From positions 50,501,513-50,565,512 of the forward strand of contig OZ024861.1 in assembly GCA_964017155.1 (NCBI GenBank): a stretch of 64,000 nucleotides of DNA. Reading direction: 5' to 3'. Shown here in pieces: positions 35,881-44,873 of this stretch. The DNA comes from Oasisia sp. SBJ-2009. Taxonomy: Eukaryota; Annelida; Polychaeta; Sabellida; Siboglinidae. Each line of letters begins with the position of its first letter. The first letter of the stretch is position 1. Below the pieces are notes generated by a model. The model ran no database searches, was not told the origin of the DNA, and worked only from the letters and a program-made list of their open reading frames with translations. The position numbers and the translations under genes are program-made.

Positions 35881-36096
35881 GCGGAGAACTTCCTGGGCGT
35901 GTTACCGTTGATAACGAGTCCCCCGATACACGGGGACCGTCTCCACCAAGTCTTCTACAACACGATGTCTTTCCTCGAGAATGTCTTGTCCGGATACACT
36001 CTGCCAAATCCTTACTATAAGGATCGACTCCACAGAGCCGTGGACACGCTGATGAAGTCGCTGCGTGACCCGGCGCTGCCTCTCTTTGAGATGCAG
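35881..36096 (+). CDS. ACC: ACC exon 19: central region
   Basis: It encodes AENFLGVLPLITSPPIHGDR, LHQVFYNTMSFLENVLSGYT and the stretch ending LMKSLRDPALPLFEMQ. It matches vertebrate G-LP and KLH-VFH-VL-NL-NVM-GYCLP, then LMKTLRDPSLPLLELQ. It sits 300 bp after the giant array. Boundaries are TGGCAG|GCG and CAG|GTGGGT. Confidence 0.96.
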
Positions 36097-36647
36097 GTGG
36101 GTGAATGTAGGATTAGATGTATCGATTGCAAACCTGTGTGAGGAAGTTGTTTGATGAAATAATTCCTTGTTCCTGTCAGAATCTGTTATCCAATTTAAAG
36201 TGGTTTGTAGCATTTATTTTTAAACGATTTTATGCAGACTGAGTTATTTTGAACTGAAGATATATTGTAAAGATGAAACTGAGTGCACAAGTGAACAAAT
36301 GTTGCAGTTATGTAAGGATTGGTAGTTATGACACGGGGGGAGGACATTTTCATTTAGTTCAGCCGTCTGTCTCATGGACATGTTCAGATATGCTGGTCAT
36401 ATGGACATGTATAATTAGGAGGTGGTGTTGAAATAGCGAAGTCACCACAGCCTGCAGGAAATACAAAAAAGATACCATATTTAGAATTGACACTACAAAT
36501 GAATAGATAGTAACTCTCTGTAGTGCCTCAGATGCTGGATAGCATCAATCACAGCCCGAAGAAATGTACAATTTATGATGCAGTGTATATGACTGTTTTC
36601 TACAGTTCGTGGTGCTTGTAGATGACTGTGTGTTCTCTCTGTGTCAG

Positions 36648-36767
36648 GAGCTGATAGCCATGATATCAGGCCGAGTGCCTGCTGAGGTGGAGAAGGACAT
36701 TCGCAAGTTGATGGCCACCTACGCCAGTAACATCACGTCAGTGCTCTGCCAGTTCCCCAGTCAACAG
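36648..36767 (+). CDS. ACC: ACC exon 20: central region
   Basis: It encodes [20 protein letters not shown] then [20 protein letters not shown], the conserved SGR(I/V)P--VEK and [16 protein letters not shown] block. Boundaries are GTCAG|GAG and CAG|GTGAGT. Confidence 0.97.
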
Positions 36768-37164
36768 GTGAGTCGACTGAGCTACTCAAGTACTCAGGTA
36801 TCATTGGGTATTGCTGTATTTTCATTGCAGTTGTTGTTTTTCAATTTGTTTGAGCTGAGTCGCCTGTTACGGGTTTAAATCAGTTCTGATCCCCAGTAGA
36901 CACACAGGGTGTGGGGTATTTCTGTCTAGCAAGACATGAGCCCCTCAAGGCGTTTTGGGGTGGATAAATGCTCATCATAGCCATACACTTAATAGGTGTG
37001 CATATATTCTGTAATTTATTGCACACCTTCACCCAAGAGAACCTGTGTTCAGAACATGTTCTGCCATTTTGAACGTTTGGCAAGTTAATTCACTCTGTTG
37101 CACCGGTTCATTCAGCCATATGAAGAAGTGACTGACAGTTGTGTATTTATATTTCTGTGTGGCT

Positions 37165-37298
37165 TAGTTGCTTCATGGCTGAATGCTTGAAGTCAAGAAT
37201 GTGCTCAACTGAATATGTCTGCCAGGGGGTAAATTGTATAGGGCCTCAAATACCCCTAGGTACTGAGTACTTGACTATGTAAGAACTCACCTTCACCC
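37165..37298. repeat. Dispersed SINE-tail-like copy reaching the exon 21 acceptor
   Basis: It contains catggctgaatgcttgaagtc, tctgccaggggg and ctatgtaagaactcacc, as in the related copies, and ends within about ten bases of the exon 21 3' splice site. Confidence 0.45.
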
Positions 37299-37306
37299 TG
37301 TTACAG

Positions 37307-37407
37307 ATTGCCAACATCGTGGACATGCACGCTGCAAAACTGACAAAACGAGCTGAGCGAGATGTGTTCTTCATCACTACGCAGGGCATTGTCCAGCTCG
37401 TCCAGAG
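37307..37407 (+). CDS. ACC: ACC exon 21: central region
   Basis: It encodes [20 protein letters not shown] then [14 protein letters not shown], matching IANILD-HAATL and EREVFF-NTQSIVQLVQR. Boundaries are TTACAG|ATT and AG|GTCAGT. The 353-bp intron after it holds nothing recognisable. Confidence 0.97.
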
Positions 37408-37760
37408 GTCAGTCCACAACTTGTCTGGTGGTCATTTAGTCAAGCTGATTGCCTGAATATATTTGCTGCAATAAACCAGTGTAGTAGGGTCATTGTGTTG
37501 CAAAAAATGTCAGCACGTTTGGATATATATTGTTTAAAATTTACTGCAAACCAAATGCTTATAATTTCACCTACAATTTGTTAAACATAATTTTGGAAAT
37601 AAATCATGGCAATAACCTCATACTATTTTGTTTATTCGTGTACTTATCATTTGTTTGCAGTGGTAGTTATTATTGTTGTTGATAAGAAATCCCACAGTCT
37701 TGATAAGACAATATGGCTGACTGTGACATCTTTCTTGAGTTAGCTCCTGTGTTGTTGTAG

Positions 37761-37849
37761 GTATCGCAACGGTATCCGAGGCCACATGAAGAATGTTGTA
37801 CAAGAACTGCTCAAGCAATACCTGGCTGTCGAGATGCAGTTCCAACACG
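37761..37849 (+). CDS. ACC: ACC exon 22: central region
   Basis: It encodes [20 protein letters not shown] then LAVEMQFQH, matching [25 protein letters not shown]. Boundaries are TTGTAG|G and G|GTGAGT (phase 1). The following intron is mostly the 34-bp array that runs into exon 23. Confidence 0.97.
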
Positions 37850-38220
37850 GTGAGTCGCAAATTCTCTCTCGCTGCTGTTCATCGTATTCAGTGATGGTGT
37901 TAATGTAGACTGGTGTCTTGTGTTTCATTCGTTGGTGAGAGGTCAGTCCGATTTGTGCAACAAAGTGGTCAAAGCTTATGCTACAGTCATCTCAGACTAC
38001 AGTAGTTGGACAGGCCATGCACACTGCAGCTGAGTGGTAGATCAGACAGTTTTACCCTGATATTCAGGCACACAGCCAGCCAAAGAAATCAGTCCATGGA
38101 TTCATAACAATGAGCAGGTTTTGCAGACTGTTTGCTACATGAAATGCCATGAATGTAGTTAAGTGGAAACACTGACATTTACCCAGAAACAACTGCTTGA
38201 ACACGAGGAATCAAATTGTA

Positions 38221-40017
38221 TGACACATGTCTGTGGGTGTGTTGTAGGTCAGTATGACACCTGTCTGTGGGTGTGTTGTAGGTCAGTATGACACCTGTCT
38301 GTGGGTGTGTTGTAGGTCAGTATGACACCTGTCTGTGGGTGCGTTGTAGGTCAGTATGACACCTGTCTGTGGGTGTGTTGTAGGTCAGTATGACACCTGT
38401 CTGTGGGTGTGTTGTAGATCAATATGACACCTGTCTGTGGGTGTTGTAGGTCAGTATGACACCTGTCTGTGGGTGTGTTGTAGGTCAATATGACACCTGA
38501 CTGTGGGTGTTGTAGGTCTGTATGACACCTGTCTGTGGGTGTGTTGTAGGCCAGTATGACACCTGTCTGTGGGTGTGTTGTAGGTCAGTATGACACCTGT
38601 CTGTGGGTGTGTTGTAGGTCAATATGACACCTGTCTGTGGGTGTTGTAGGTCAGTATGACACCTGTCTGTGGGTGTGTTGTAGGTCAATATGACACCTGT
38701 CTGGGTGTGTTGTAGGTCAGTATGACACCTGTCTGTGGGTGTGTTGTAGGCCAGTATGACACCTGTCTGTGGGTGTGTTGTAGGTCAGTATGACACCTGC
38801 CTGGGTGTGTTGTAGGTCAGTATGACACCTGTCTGTGGGTGTGTTGTAGGTCAGTATGACACCTGTCTGGGTGTGTTGTAGGTCAGTATGACACCTGTCT
38901 GTGGGTGTGTTGTAGGCCAGTATGACACCTGTCTGTGGGTGTGTTGTAGGTCAGTATGACACCTGCCTGGGTGTGTTGTAGGTCAGTATGACACCTGTCT
39001 GTGGGTGTGTTGTAGGTCAGTATGACACCTGTCTGGGTGTGTTGTAGGTCAGTATGACACCTGTCTGTGGGTGTGTTGTAGGTCAGTATGACACCTGTCT
39101 GGGTGTGTTGTAGGTCAGTATGACACCTGTCTGTGGGTGTGTTGTAGGTCAGTATGACACCTGTCTGGGTGTGTTGTAGGTCAGTATGACACCTGTCTGT
39201 GGGTGTGTTGTAGGTCAGTATGACACCTGTCTGTGGGTGTGTTGTAGGTCAGTATGACATCTGTCTGTGGGTGTGTTGTAGGTCAGTATGACACCTGTCT
39301 GTGGGTGTGTTGTAGGTCAATATGACACCTGTCTGGGTGTGTTGTAGGTCAGTATGACACCTGTCTGTGGGTGTGTTGTAGGCCAGTATGACACCTGTCT
39401 GTGGGTGTGTTGTAGGTCAGTATGACACCTGTCTGTGGGTGTGTTGTAGGCCAGTATGACACCTGTCTGTGGGTGTGTTGTAGGTCAGTGTGACACCTGA
39501 CTGTGGGTGTGTTGTAGGTCAGTATGACACCTGTCTGTGGGTGTGTTGTAGGTCAGTGTGACACCTGTCTGTGGGTGTGTTGTAGGTCAATATGACACCT
39601 GTCTGTGGGTGTGTTGTAGGTCAATATGACACCTGTCTGTGGGTGTGTTGTAGGTCAGTGTGACACCTGACTGTGGGTGTGTTGTAGGTCAATATGACAC
39701 CTGTCTGTGGGTGTGTTGTAGGTCAATATGACACCTGTCTGTGGGTGTGTTGTAGGTCAGTGTGACACCTGTCTGTGTGTGTGTTGTAGGTCAGTGTGAC
39801 ACCTGACTGTGGGTGTGTTGTAGGTCAATATGACACCTGTCTGTGGGTGTGTTGTAGGTCAATATGACACCTGTCTGTGGGTGTGTTGTAGGTCAGTGTG
39901 ACACCTGTCTGTGGGTGTGTTGTAGGTCAGTGTGACACCTGTCTGTGGGTGTGTTGTAGGTCAGTATGACACCTGTCTGTGGGTGTGTTGTAGGTCAGTA
40001 TGACAAGTGTCTGGCGG
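38221..40017. repeat. 34-bp minisatellite carrying the exon 23 3' splice site, about 50 copies
   Basis: The unit is gtgggtgtgttgtag then gtcagtatgacacctgtct, 34 bases, with some 30-base copies lacking gtgt. The last copy is the real intron 22/exon 23 junction: exon 23 starts GTCAGTATGACAAGTGTCTG. Thus the array copies both intronic and coding bases. Confidence 0.97.
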
Positions 40018-40232
40018 TGCTGCGGGACAGTAACCGAGAGAACATGGAGGCGGTGAGGGCGTCCATCTTCTCCCACCACCAGGTGAGCAAGAAGAACGAA
40101 CTCGTCATCGCCATCATCGACTACGTGTGTCGCCACGAACCGGGCCTCACAGATGACCTTCAGCCGATCCTCACGCGCCTCACGACCTTGAGCAAGACTG
40201 AGAACGCCAAAGTGGCCCTGCGAGCTCGACAG
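39994..40232 (+). CDS. ACC: ACC exon 23: central region, starts inside a minisatellite unit
   Basis: It encodes GQYDKCLAVLRDSNRENMEA, SIFSHHQVSKKNELVIAIID and TLSKTENAKVALRARQ, matching the vertebrate YDKCV--LRE and SHAQV-KKN blocks. The first 20 exon bases differ at only two positions from the 34-bp unit repeated about 50 times upstream, so the 3' splice site is the last copy of an array. It ends CAG|GTGAGA. Confidence 0.97.
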
Positions 40233-40622
40233 GTGAGACTCAGTCTGTGGGGTGATGTGGAGATGTCAGGGGGTGACATGGAGTGGTCAGGGGTGACGTG
40301 GGGGTATTGGGGGGTCTTATTCTCATGTCTGTTTTGGGGGGCCAACCACGTTAGTGACATGGGTAGTGGACATTAAAATGTAAAACTATTTAATGGTTTT
40401 TAATACCTCACGTTGCATCTCATTGGATTCTACAGACAACGAGCTGTACAATGATATAATTTGTTAAATTGTCTTCAATAGTTCTTGATGAATTGATGAA
40501 TTGTAAACAGACTTGAAGGGGGAGCTTAATAATAATCTTTATTTAGACATGAAGATCTAAACTAAAACTATGGTGACAATAGTAGTTACAAATGATAATG
40601 AATAAATAAAATAAAGTTATAT

Positions 40623-40769
40623 CAGTGTTGTGTGTGCGCAGGTGTTGACACCAGTGTTGTGTGTGTGTGTGCAGGTGTTGATATGAGTGTTGTATGTGTC
40701 CAGGTGTTGACACCAGTGTTGTGTGTGCGCAGGTGTTGACACTAGTGTTGTGTGTGTGCAGGTGTTGAT
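40623..40769. repeat. Roughly 29-bp repeat carrying the exon 24 3' splice site, 5 copies
   Basis: Units read gtgttgtgtgtgcgcag then gtgttgacacca. The last copy is the junction, with exon 24 starting GTGTTGATCGCG. Confidence 0.9.
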
Positions 40770-40875
40770 CGCGGCCCACCAGCCTCCCTACGAGTTACGT
40801 CACAACCAGGTGGAGAGCATCTTCCTGTCGGCCATCGACATCTATGGCCACGAGTTCTGTCCCGAGAACCTCCAG
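40762..40875 (+). CDS. ACC: ACC exon 24: central region
   Basis: It encodes [20 protein letters not shown] then [18 protein letters not shown], matching [36 protein letters not shown]. Its first 8 bases and its 3' splice site are part of a roughly 29-bp tandem repeat. It ends CAG|GTACGT, with a 21-bp array starting about 10 bases later. Confidence 0.97.
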
Positions 40876-40884
40876 GTACGTGTG

Positions 40885-41992
40885 TGTGACACAGCGGTAG
40901 GCTGAGGGGACACAGCAATAGGCCAAGGGGACATGGCGGTAGGCTGAAGGGACACGGCAGTAGGCCGAGGGGACACGGCAGTAGGCCGAGGGGACATGGC
41001 AGTAGGCTGAGGGGACATGGCAGTAGGCCGAGGGGACACGGCAGTAGGCCAAGGGGACACGGCAGTAGGCCGAGGGGACACGGCAGTAGGCTGAGGGGAC
41101 ACGGCAGTAGGCCGAGGGGACACGGCAGTAGGCCAAGGGGACACAGCAGTAGGCTGAAGGGACACGGCAGTAGGCTGAGGGGACACGGCAGTAGGCCGAG
41201 AGGACATGGCAGTAGGCTGAGGGGACATGGCAGTAGGCTGAGGGGACACAGCAGTAGGCCAAGGGGACATGGCGGTAGGCTGAAGGGACACGGCAATAGG
41301 CCGAGGGGACACGGCAGTAGGCCGAGGGGACACGGCAGTAGGCTGAAGGGACACGGCAGTAGGCTGAGGGGACATGGCAGTAGGCCGAGGGGACACGGCA
41401 GTAGGCTGAGGGGACACGGCAGTAGGCTGAGGGGACATGGCATTAGGCTGAGGGGACACGGCATTAGGCTGAGGGGACACGGCAGTAGGCTGAGGGGACA
41501 CGGCATTAGGCTGAGGGGACACGGCAGTAGGCTGAAGGGACACCGCAGTAGGCTGAGGGGACACGGCAGTAGGCCGAGGGGACATGGCATTAGGCTGAGG
41601 GGACACGGCAGTAGGCTGAAGGGACATGGCATTAGGCTGAGGGGACACGGCATTAGGCTGAGGGGACACGGCAGTAGGCTGAAGGGACATGGCATTAGGC
41701 TGAGGGGACATGGCAGTAGGCCGAGGGGACACGGCAGTAGGCTGAGGGGACACGGCAGTAGGCTGAGGGGACATGGCATTAGGCTGAGGGGACACGGCAG
41801 TAGGCCGAGGGGACACGGCAGTAGGCTGAGGGGACACGGCAGTAGGCCGAGGGGACAGGCTGAGGGGACACGGCAGTAGGCTGAGGGGACACGGCAGTAG
41901 GCTGAGGGGACACGGCAGTAGGCTGAAGGGACACGGCAGTAGGCCGAGGGGACACGACAGTAGGCCGAGGGGACACGGCATAGACACCAGAT
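40885..41992. repeat. 21-bp minisatellite ggggacacggcagtaggctga, about 53 copies
   Basis: It starts about 10 bases after the exon 24 donor and ends in ggggacacggcatagacacc, which is the 3' tail of the SINE next to it (minus strand). The 396-460 residue minus-strand frames are artefacts of a 21-bp period. Confidence 0.97.
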
Positions 41993-42170
41993 AGAAGGGG
42001 ACACGGCATAGACACCAGACAGAAGGGACCACCGGCTTTTAGTGTCTCTTCCGAAAGACACAGGAAATGTGAGGTGAACGAAATTGCCTAAGTTTCGAAA
42101 CGGCGGTAGGTGGGATTGAACCACCGTCTCCTCGATTGACAGTCCGGCGCTCTACCGCGCGACCACCGCT
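41993..42170 (-). mobile_element. tRNA-derived SINE, head to the right, tail merging into the 21-bp array
   Basis: On the minus strand the first 70 bases (42170 to 42101) form a tRNA-like head with an A-box-like tggtcgcgcggtagagcg and a B-box ggttcaatccc, a good T-arm and a GTC at the anticodon position. The anticodon stem is poorly paired, so it is not a working tRNA. The body follows with ctttcggaagagacacta and ccggtggtccc, a stretch typical of tRNA-derived SINEs. Confidence 0.75.
42101..42170 (-). tRNA. tRNA-like sequence (Asp-GTC-like), SINE head, not a functional tRNA
   Basis: Acceptor (6 of 7 pairs), D-arm and T-arm can be drawn, with the B box ggttcaatccc intact. The anticodon stem pairs at only about 3 of 5 positions. 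Given the SINE body that follows, I read it as the Pol III promoter head of a SINE. Confidence 0.4.
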
Positions 42171-42206
42171 ACAGTCTTTGAAGTGTCATTTGTGTTGGTT
42201 CTACAG

Positions 42207-42296
42207 AAGCTGATCCTGTCGGAGACAGCCATCTACGACGTCCTCCATGACTTCTTCTACCACACAAACAAACTCGTCCGCATGGCTGCTCTTGAG
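42207..42296 (+). CDS. ACC: ACC exon 25: central region
   Basis: It encodes [20 protein letters not shown] then [10 protein letters not shown], matching KLILSET-IFDVLP-FFYH-N-VVRMAALE. Boundaries are CTACAG|AAG and GAG|GTGAGA. It lies just downstream of a tRNA-derived SINE. Confidence 0.97.
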
Positions 42297-42543
42297 GTGA
42301 GACACCAAACATGTTGCAGTGAACAGTTCCAACTTGTTGTATTCTCACTCTGAACCACCCACATAGCTAATGACGGAAATCAGTAGGAAATACATGTACA
42401 ATACTGATAACAATTACCACTCAAAAAAATGTGGTACATTTTTTATTAGTAATAAAAGGTTTTTTTGCATTGTAAGTGCCTTTGTTATTGATATTATAAG
42501 TTACGAGATGAGACAAGAATATTAATTTATGATAGCCAATGTA

Positions 42544-42759
42544 GTGACAGTTGTTGACATTTTGACAGGTGTATGTGAGGTGGGCAGTGACAGTTGTTGA
42601 CATTTTGACAGGTGTATGTGAGGTGGGCAGTGACAGTTGTTGACATTTTGACAGGTGTATGTGAGGCGGCCAGTGACAGTTGTTGACATTTTGACAGGTG
42701 TATGTGAGGCCTACAGTGACAGTTGTTGACATTTTGACAGGTGTATGTGAGGCGGGCCT
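42544..42759. repeat. 43-bp repeat carrying the exon 26 3' splice site, about 5 copies
   Basis: Units read gtgacagttgttgacatttt then gacaggtgtatgtgagg. The last one is the junction, with exon 26 starting GTGTATGTGAGGCGGGCC. Period 43 was checked (42544, 42587, 42630 and so on). Confidence 0.95.
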
Positions 42760-42859
42760 ACATTGCCTATGAGCTGAGCTGTCTACAACACTACCAGTTT
42801 GACGGCGGACTTTGTGTTGTCGAATTCATGTTCCTTCTTCCGTCATCCCATCCAAATCG
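42741..42859 (+). CDS. ACC: ACC exon 26: central region, starts inside a 43-bp repeat
   Basis: It encodes [20 protein letters not shown] then [18 protein letters not shown], matching [17 protein letters not shown] and [16 protein letters not shown]. The 3' splice site and first bases (GTGTATGTGAGG) are the last copy of a 43-bp tandem repeat. It ends CG|GTAGGT, phase 2. Confidence 0.97.
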
Positions 42860-43902
42860 GTAGGTATCCCAAACACCACGTCACTTGTATTCCATTTGGA
42901 AAGTGAGATTTAATATGTGTAACGATGGTGTCAGAAATTAGCAGTGTCAAAATCTGTTATGCCTGTGTAACTTGGTGCTAGTTTCTCTCTTTGTCATGAA
43001 TACCAAATGCTGGGACGATTCAAAATTGGTGTAAACACCTACCTGCATTAACATCTTTAAGTTTTACTTCAACAATTTATTCTACCCACACTATATGGTG
43101 ATGACAAGCCCAACCCCTTTAATGTATAATATATTTTTGATAGTTTGATAACTCATAATTACCATGTGTAAGAATTAGAATTTTTAAAATATGATGTGTG
43201 ATACTATTTGTCTAATCAATCATGGTAGTTGTTGATAAATGATTTAACTAGTAATTCATTTTAAATAACTACATGTATTTCTTGTAATTATGTTTGTTTA
43301 GTATTAGTTAATTTCACTGAATGCACATCAATGAGTTGTGTTTACCAAAGAAAACCAGTTAAAATAGATAATGACATGGAACTAATCATTCAGTAACTAC
43401 TGTGCATTTTGTTTATTCACATTTGTGTGAGATGTGACATGATTTAGATGAATTAACTGCTGTAATTGCAAATGGGTACATTTTCTGACAAAATGTTGAT
43501 ATTTTACTGTTGTGAATTTCTCGTGTGAACTATAATAACTACACATGATAACTCCATGCGTTGGTCCGCGCTGCGTCCTCTACACTGTCGGTTGTGCATT
43601 CGTCCATGTCTTAAAATCCCGGGAGGGTTGTACAGAAACACAGGGTAGAGAATAGGAATAGTGGCAGTAATGGGTAGAGAAACGTTTTTATAGTAGCATA
43701 AATCATGATAATTTATTATGCCTACCACAGAAACTGTGTGTGTGTGTTTGTACCCCTATAATATTTCAGCTATCAGCTACAGCGTCTACATACACACAGT
43801 CATTCTAATATAATATAGTCCTGTTAATTGTATGATTAACAACTTAAGGGTGTCTTTCCCTTCATCACGAGGTGATTACAATTAATACAGTGGAATCTTC
43901 CA
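42860..43902. other. Intron 26 left part, nothing recognised
   Basis: AT-rich sequence with no coding or repeat signal that I can support. Confidence 0.4.
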
Positions 43903-44165
43903 GAATTAAGGTCACTAGAACCTCACTATTAAGGTAAGAAGAACCTCACAATTAAGGTCAATAAAACCTCGCTATTAATGTCAGTAGAACCTCACTATTA
44001 AGGTCAGTAGAACCTCGCTATTAAGGTCAGTAGAACCTCACTAAGGTCAGTAGAACCTCACTATTAAGGTCAGTAGAACTTCGCTATTAAGGTCAGTAGA
44101 ACCTCACTATTAAGGTCAGTAGAACCTCACTATTAAGGTCAGTAGAACCTCGCTATTAAGGTCAT
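43903..44165. repeat. 23-bp minisatellite aaggtcagtagaacctcactatt, about 11 copies
   Basis: This is the reverse complement, with one or two changes, of the array at 9212-9441. The copies vary at cactatt/cgctatt. Confidence 0.92.
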
Positions 44166-44337
44166 CTTTGGGCCTGGACAGGGACTTGACTTGAGGTGAT
44201 TGTATTACTAGCGCAACTAATTTCCTATATTCTACTATCACAAAACTAATTTCAACTATCCTGTGGTGGCCTTAATTGTAAGGTTGGTGTATTACCGAGT
44301 TGACCTTAAAGCAAGGTGTATCTGTGTAGGATGTGGT

Positions 44338-44452
44338 GGTCACTGCTGGGAGCTAAGTGGGCGGGGTCTCCCCTAGTGGAAGTGGGCGGGGTCTCCCCTA
44401 GTGGAAGTGGGCGGGGTCTCCCCTAGTGGAAGTGGGCGGGGTGTCCCCATGG
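44338..44452. repeat. 25-bp GC-box repeat (gtggaagtgggcggggtctc), 4-5 copies, before exon 27A
   Basis: Each unit holds gggcgggg, the Sp1-type GC box. It opens a GC-rich island that spans exons 27A and 27B. Confidence 0.88.
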
Positions 44453-44517
44453 GAGGTGGCTGGGATTGCCGTCCCGGCGTGTCTTCATGTGTGTGGTTGT
44501 GCCGTCGTTCCCCTCAG

Positions 44518-44655
44518 ACTCAACCAGGCCAAGACGTCCCTGCCCCGCGTCGTCAGTCTCAGCGAGGACCTGGCGGCCGTCGCGATGTCTGACCTGCCGC
44601 AGTGCCAGCGCATGGGGATCATGGTCGCGTTCGGCTCGATCGACGAGTTCAAGGG
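44518..44655 (+). CDS. ACC: ACC exon 27A: central region, alternative copy A
   Basis: It encodes LNQAKTSLPRVVSLSEDLAA then MSDLPQCQRMGIMVAFGSID and EFKG. It fits vertebrate LNRMSFSS...CQRMG-MV-F---EDF. The first half contains an Arg-x-x-Ser in PRVVSLS, near where vertebrate ACC1 carries its central phosphosites. Phases are 2 in and 2 out, with boundaries CCTCAG|A and GG|GTAATT. It lies in a GC-rich island and is followed 128 bp later by a related exon. Confidence 0.93.
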
Positions 44656-44783
44656 GTAATTCTTAGCGGCCTGCCTGTGCGTCTGTGTGCGTGTGCGTCT
44701 GTGTGCCTGCTGGGGCGTAGACGAGTGTATCGCTGCCGTGTGCTCGTAGTAATCGTCTTTTGTCGTTTCGTTCGCGTCACCAG

Positions 44784-44873
44784 CCACTTCGGTCAGATCC
44801 TGATGGGGGACCAGGTGCGATATCAGCAAATGGGGATCATGGTCCCCGTCAACTCACTCGTCGAGTTCGAGTG
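44784..44873 (+). CDS. ACC: ACC exon 27B: alternative copy B (probably mutually exclusive with 27A)
   Basis: It encodes HFGQILMGDQVRYQQMGIMV then PVNSLVEFEW. The end aligns with exon 27A (CQRMGIMVAFGSIDEFKG), including an identical 12-base DNA core ATGGGGATCATG. The phase is again 2 in and 2 out (CACCAG|C, TG|GTAAGA), so it can replace 27A between exons 26 and 28 in frame. It lacks the Ser-rich first half of 27A. I infer exon duplication and alternative use; inclusion of both would also stay in frame. Confidence 0.82.

Noticed and set aside
38221..40017. CRISPR-like repeat array
   Set aside because: Units are directly adjacent without unique spacers and the host is a eukaryote; it is a minisatellite. 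The same holds for all other arrays.
40742..42124. Long minus-strand frames (396-460 codons, PCPLSLL or TAVSPQP repeats)
   Set aside because: They come from a 21-bp array; the ends run antisense over exon 24 and the SINE.
42101..42170. Functional tRNA-Asp gene on the minus strand
   Set aside because: Anticodon stem poorly paired and a SINE body follows, so it is a SINE head.
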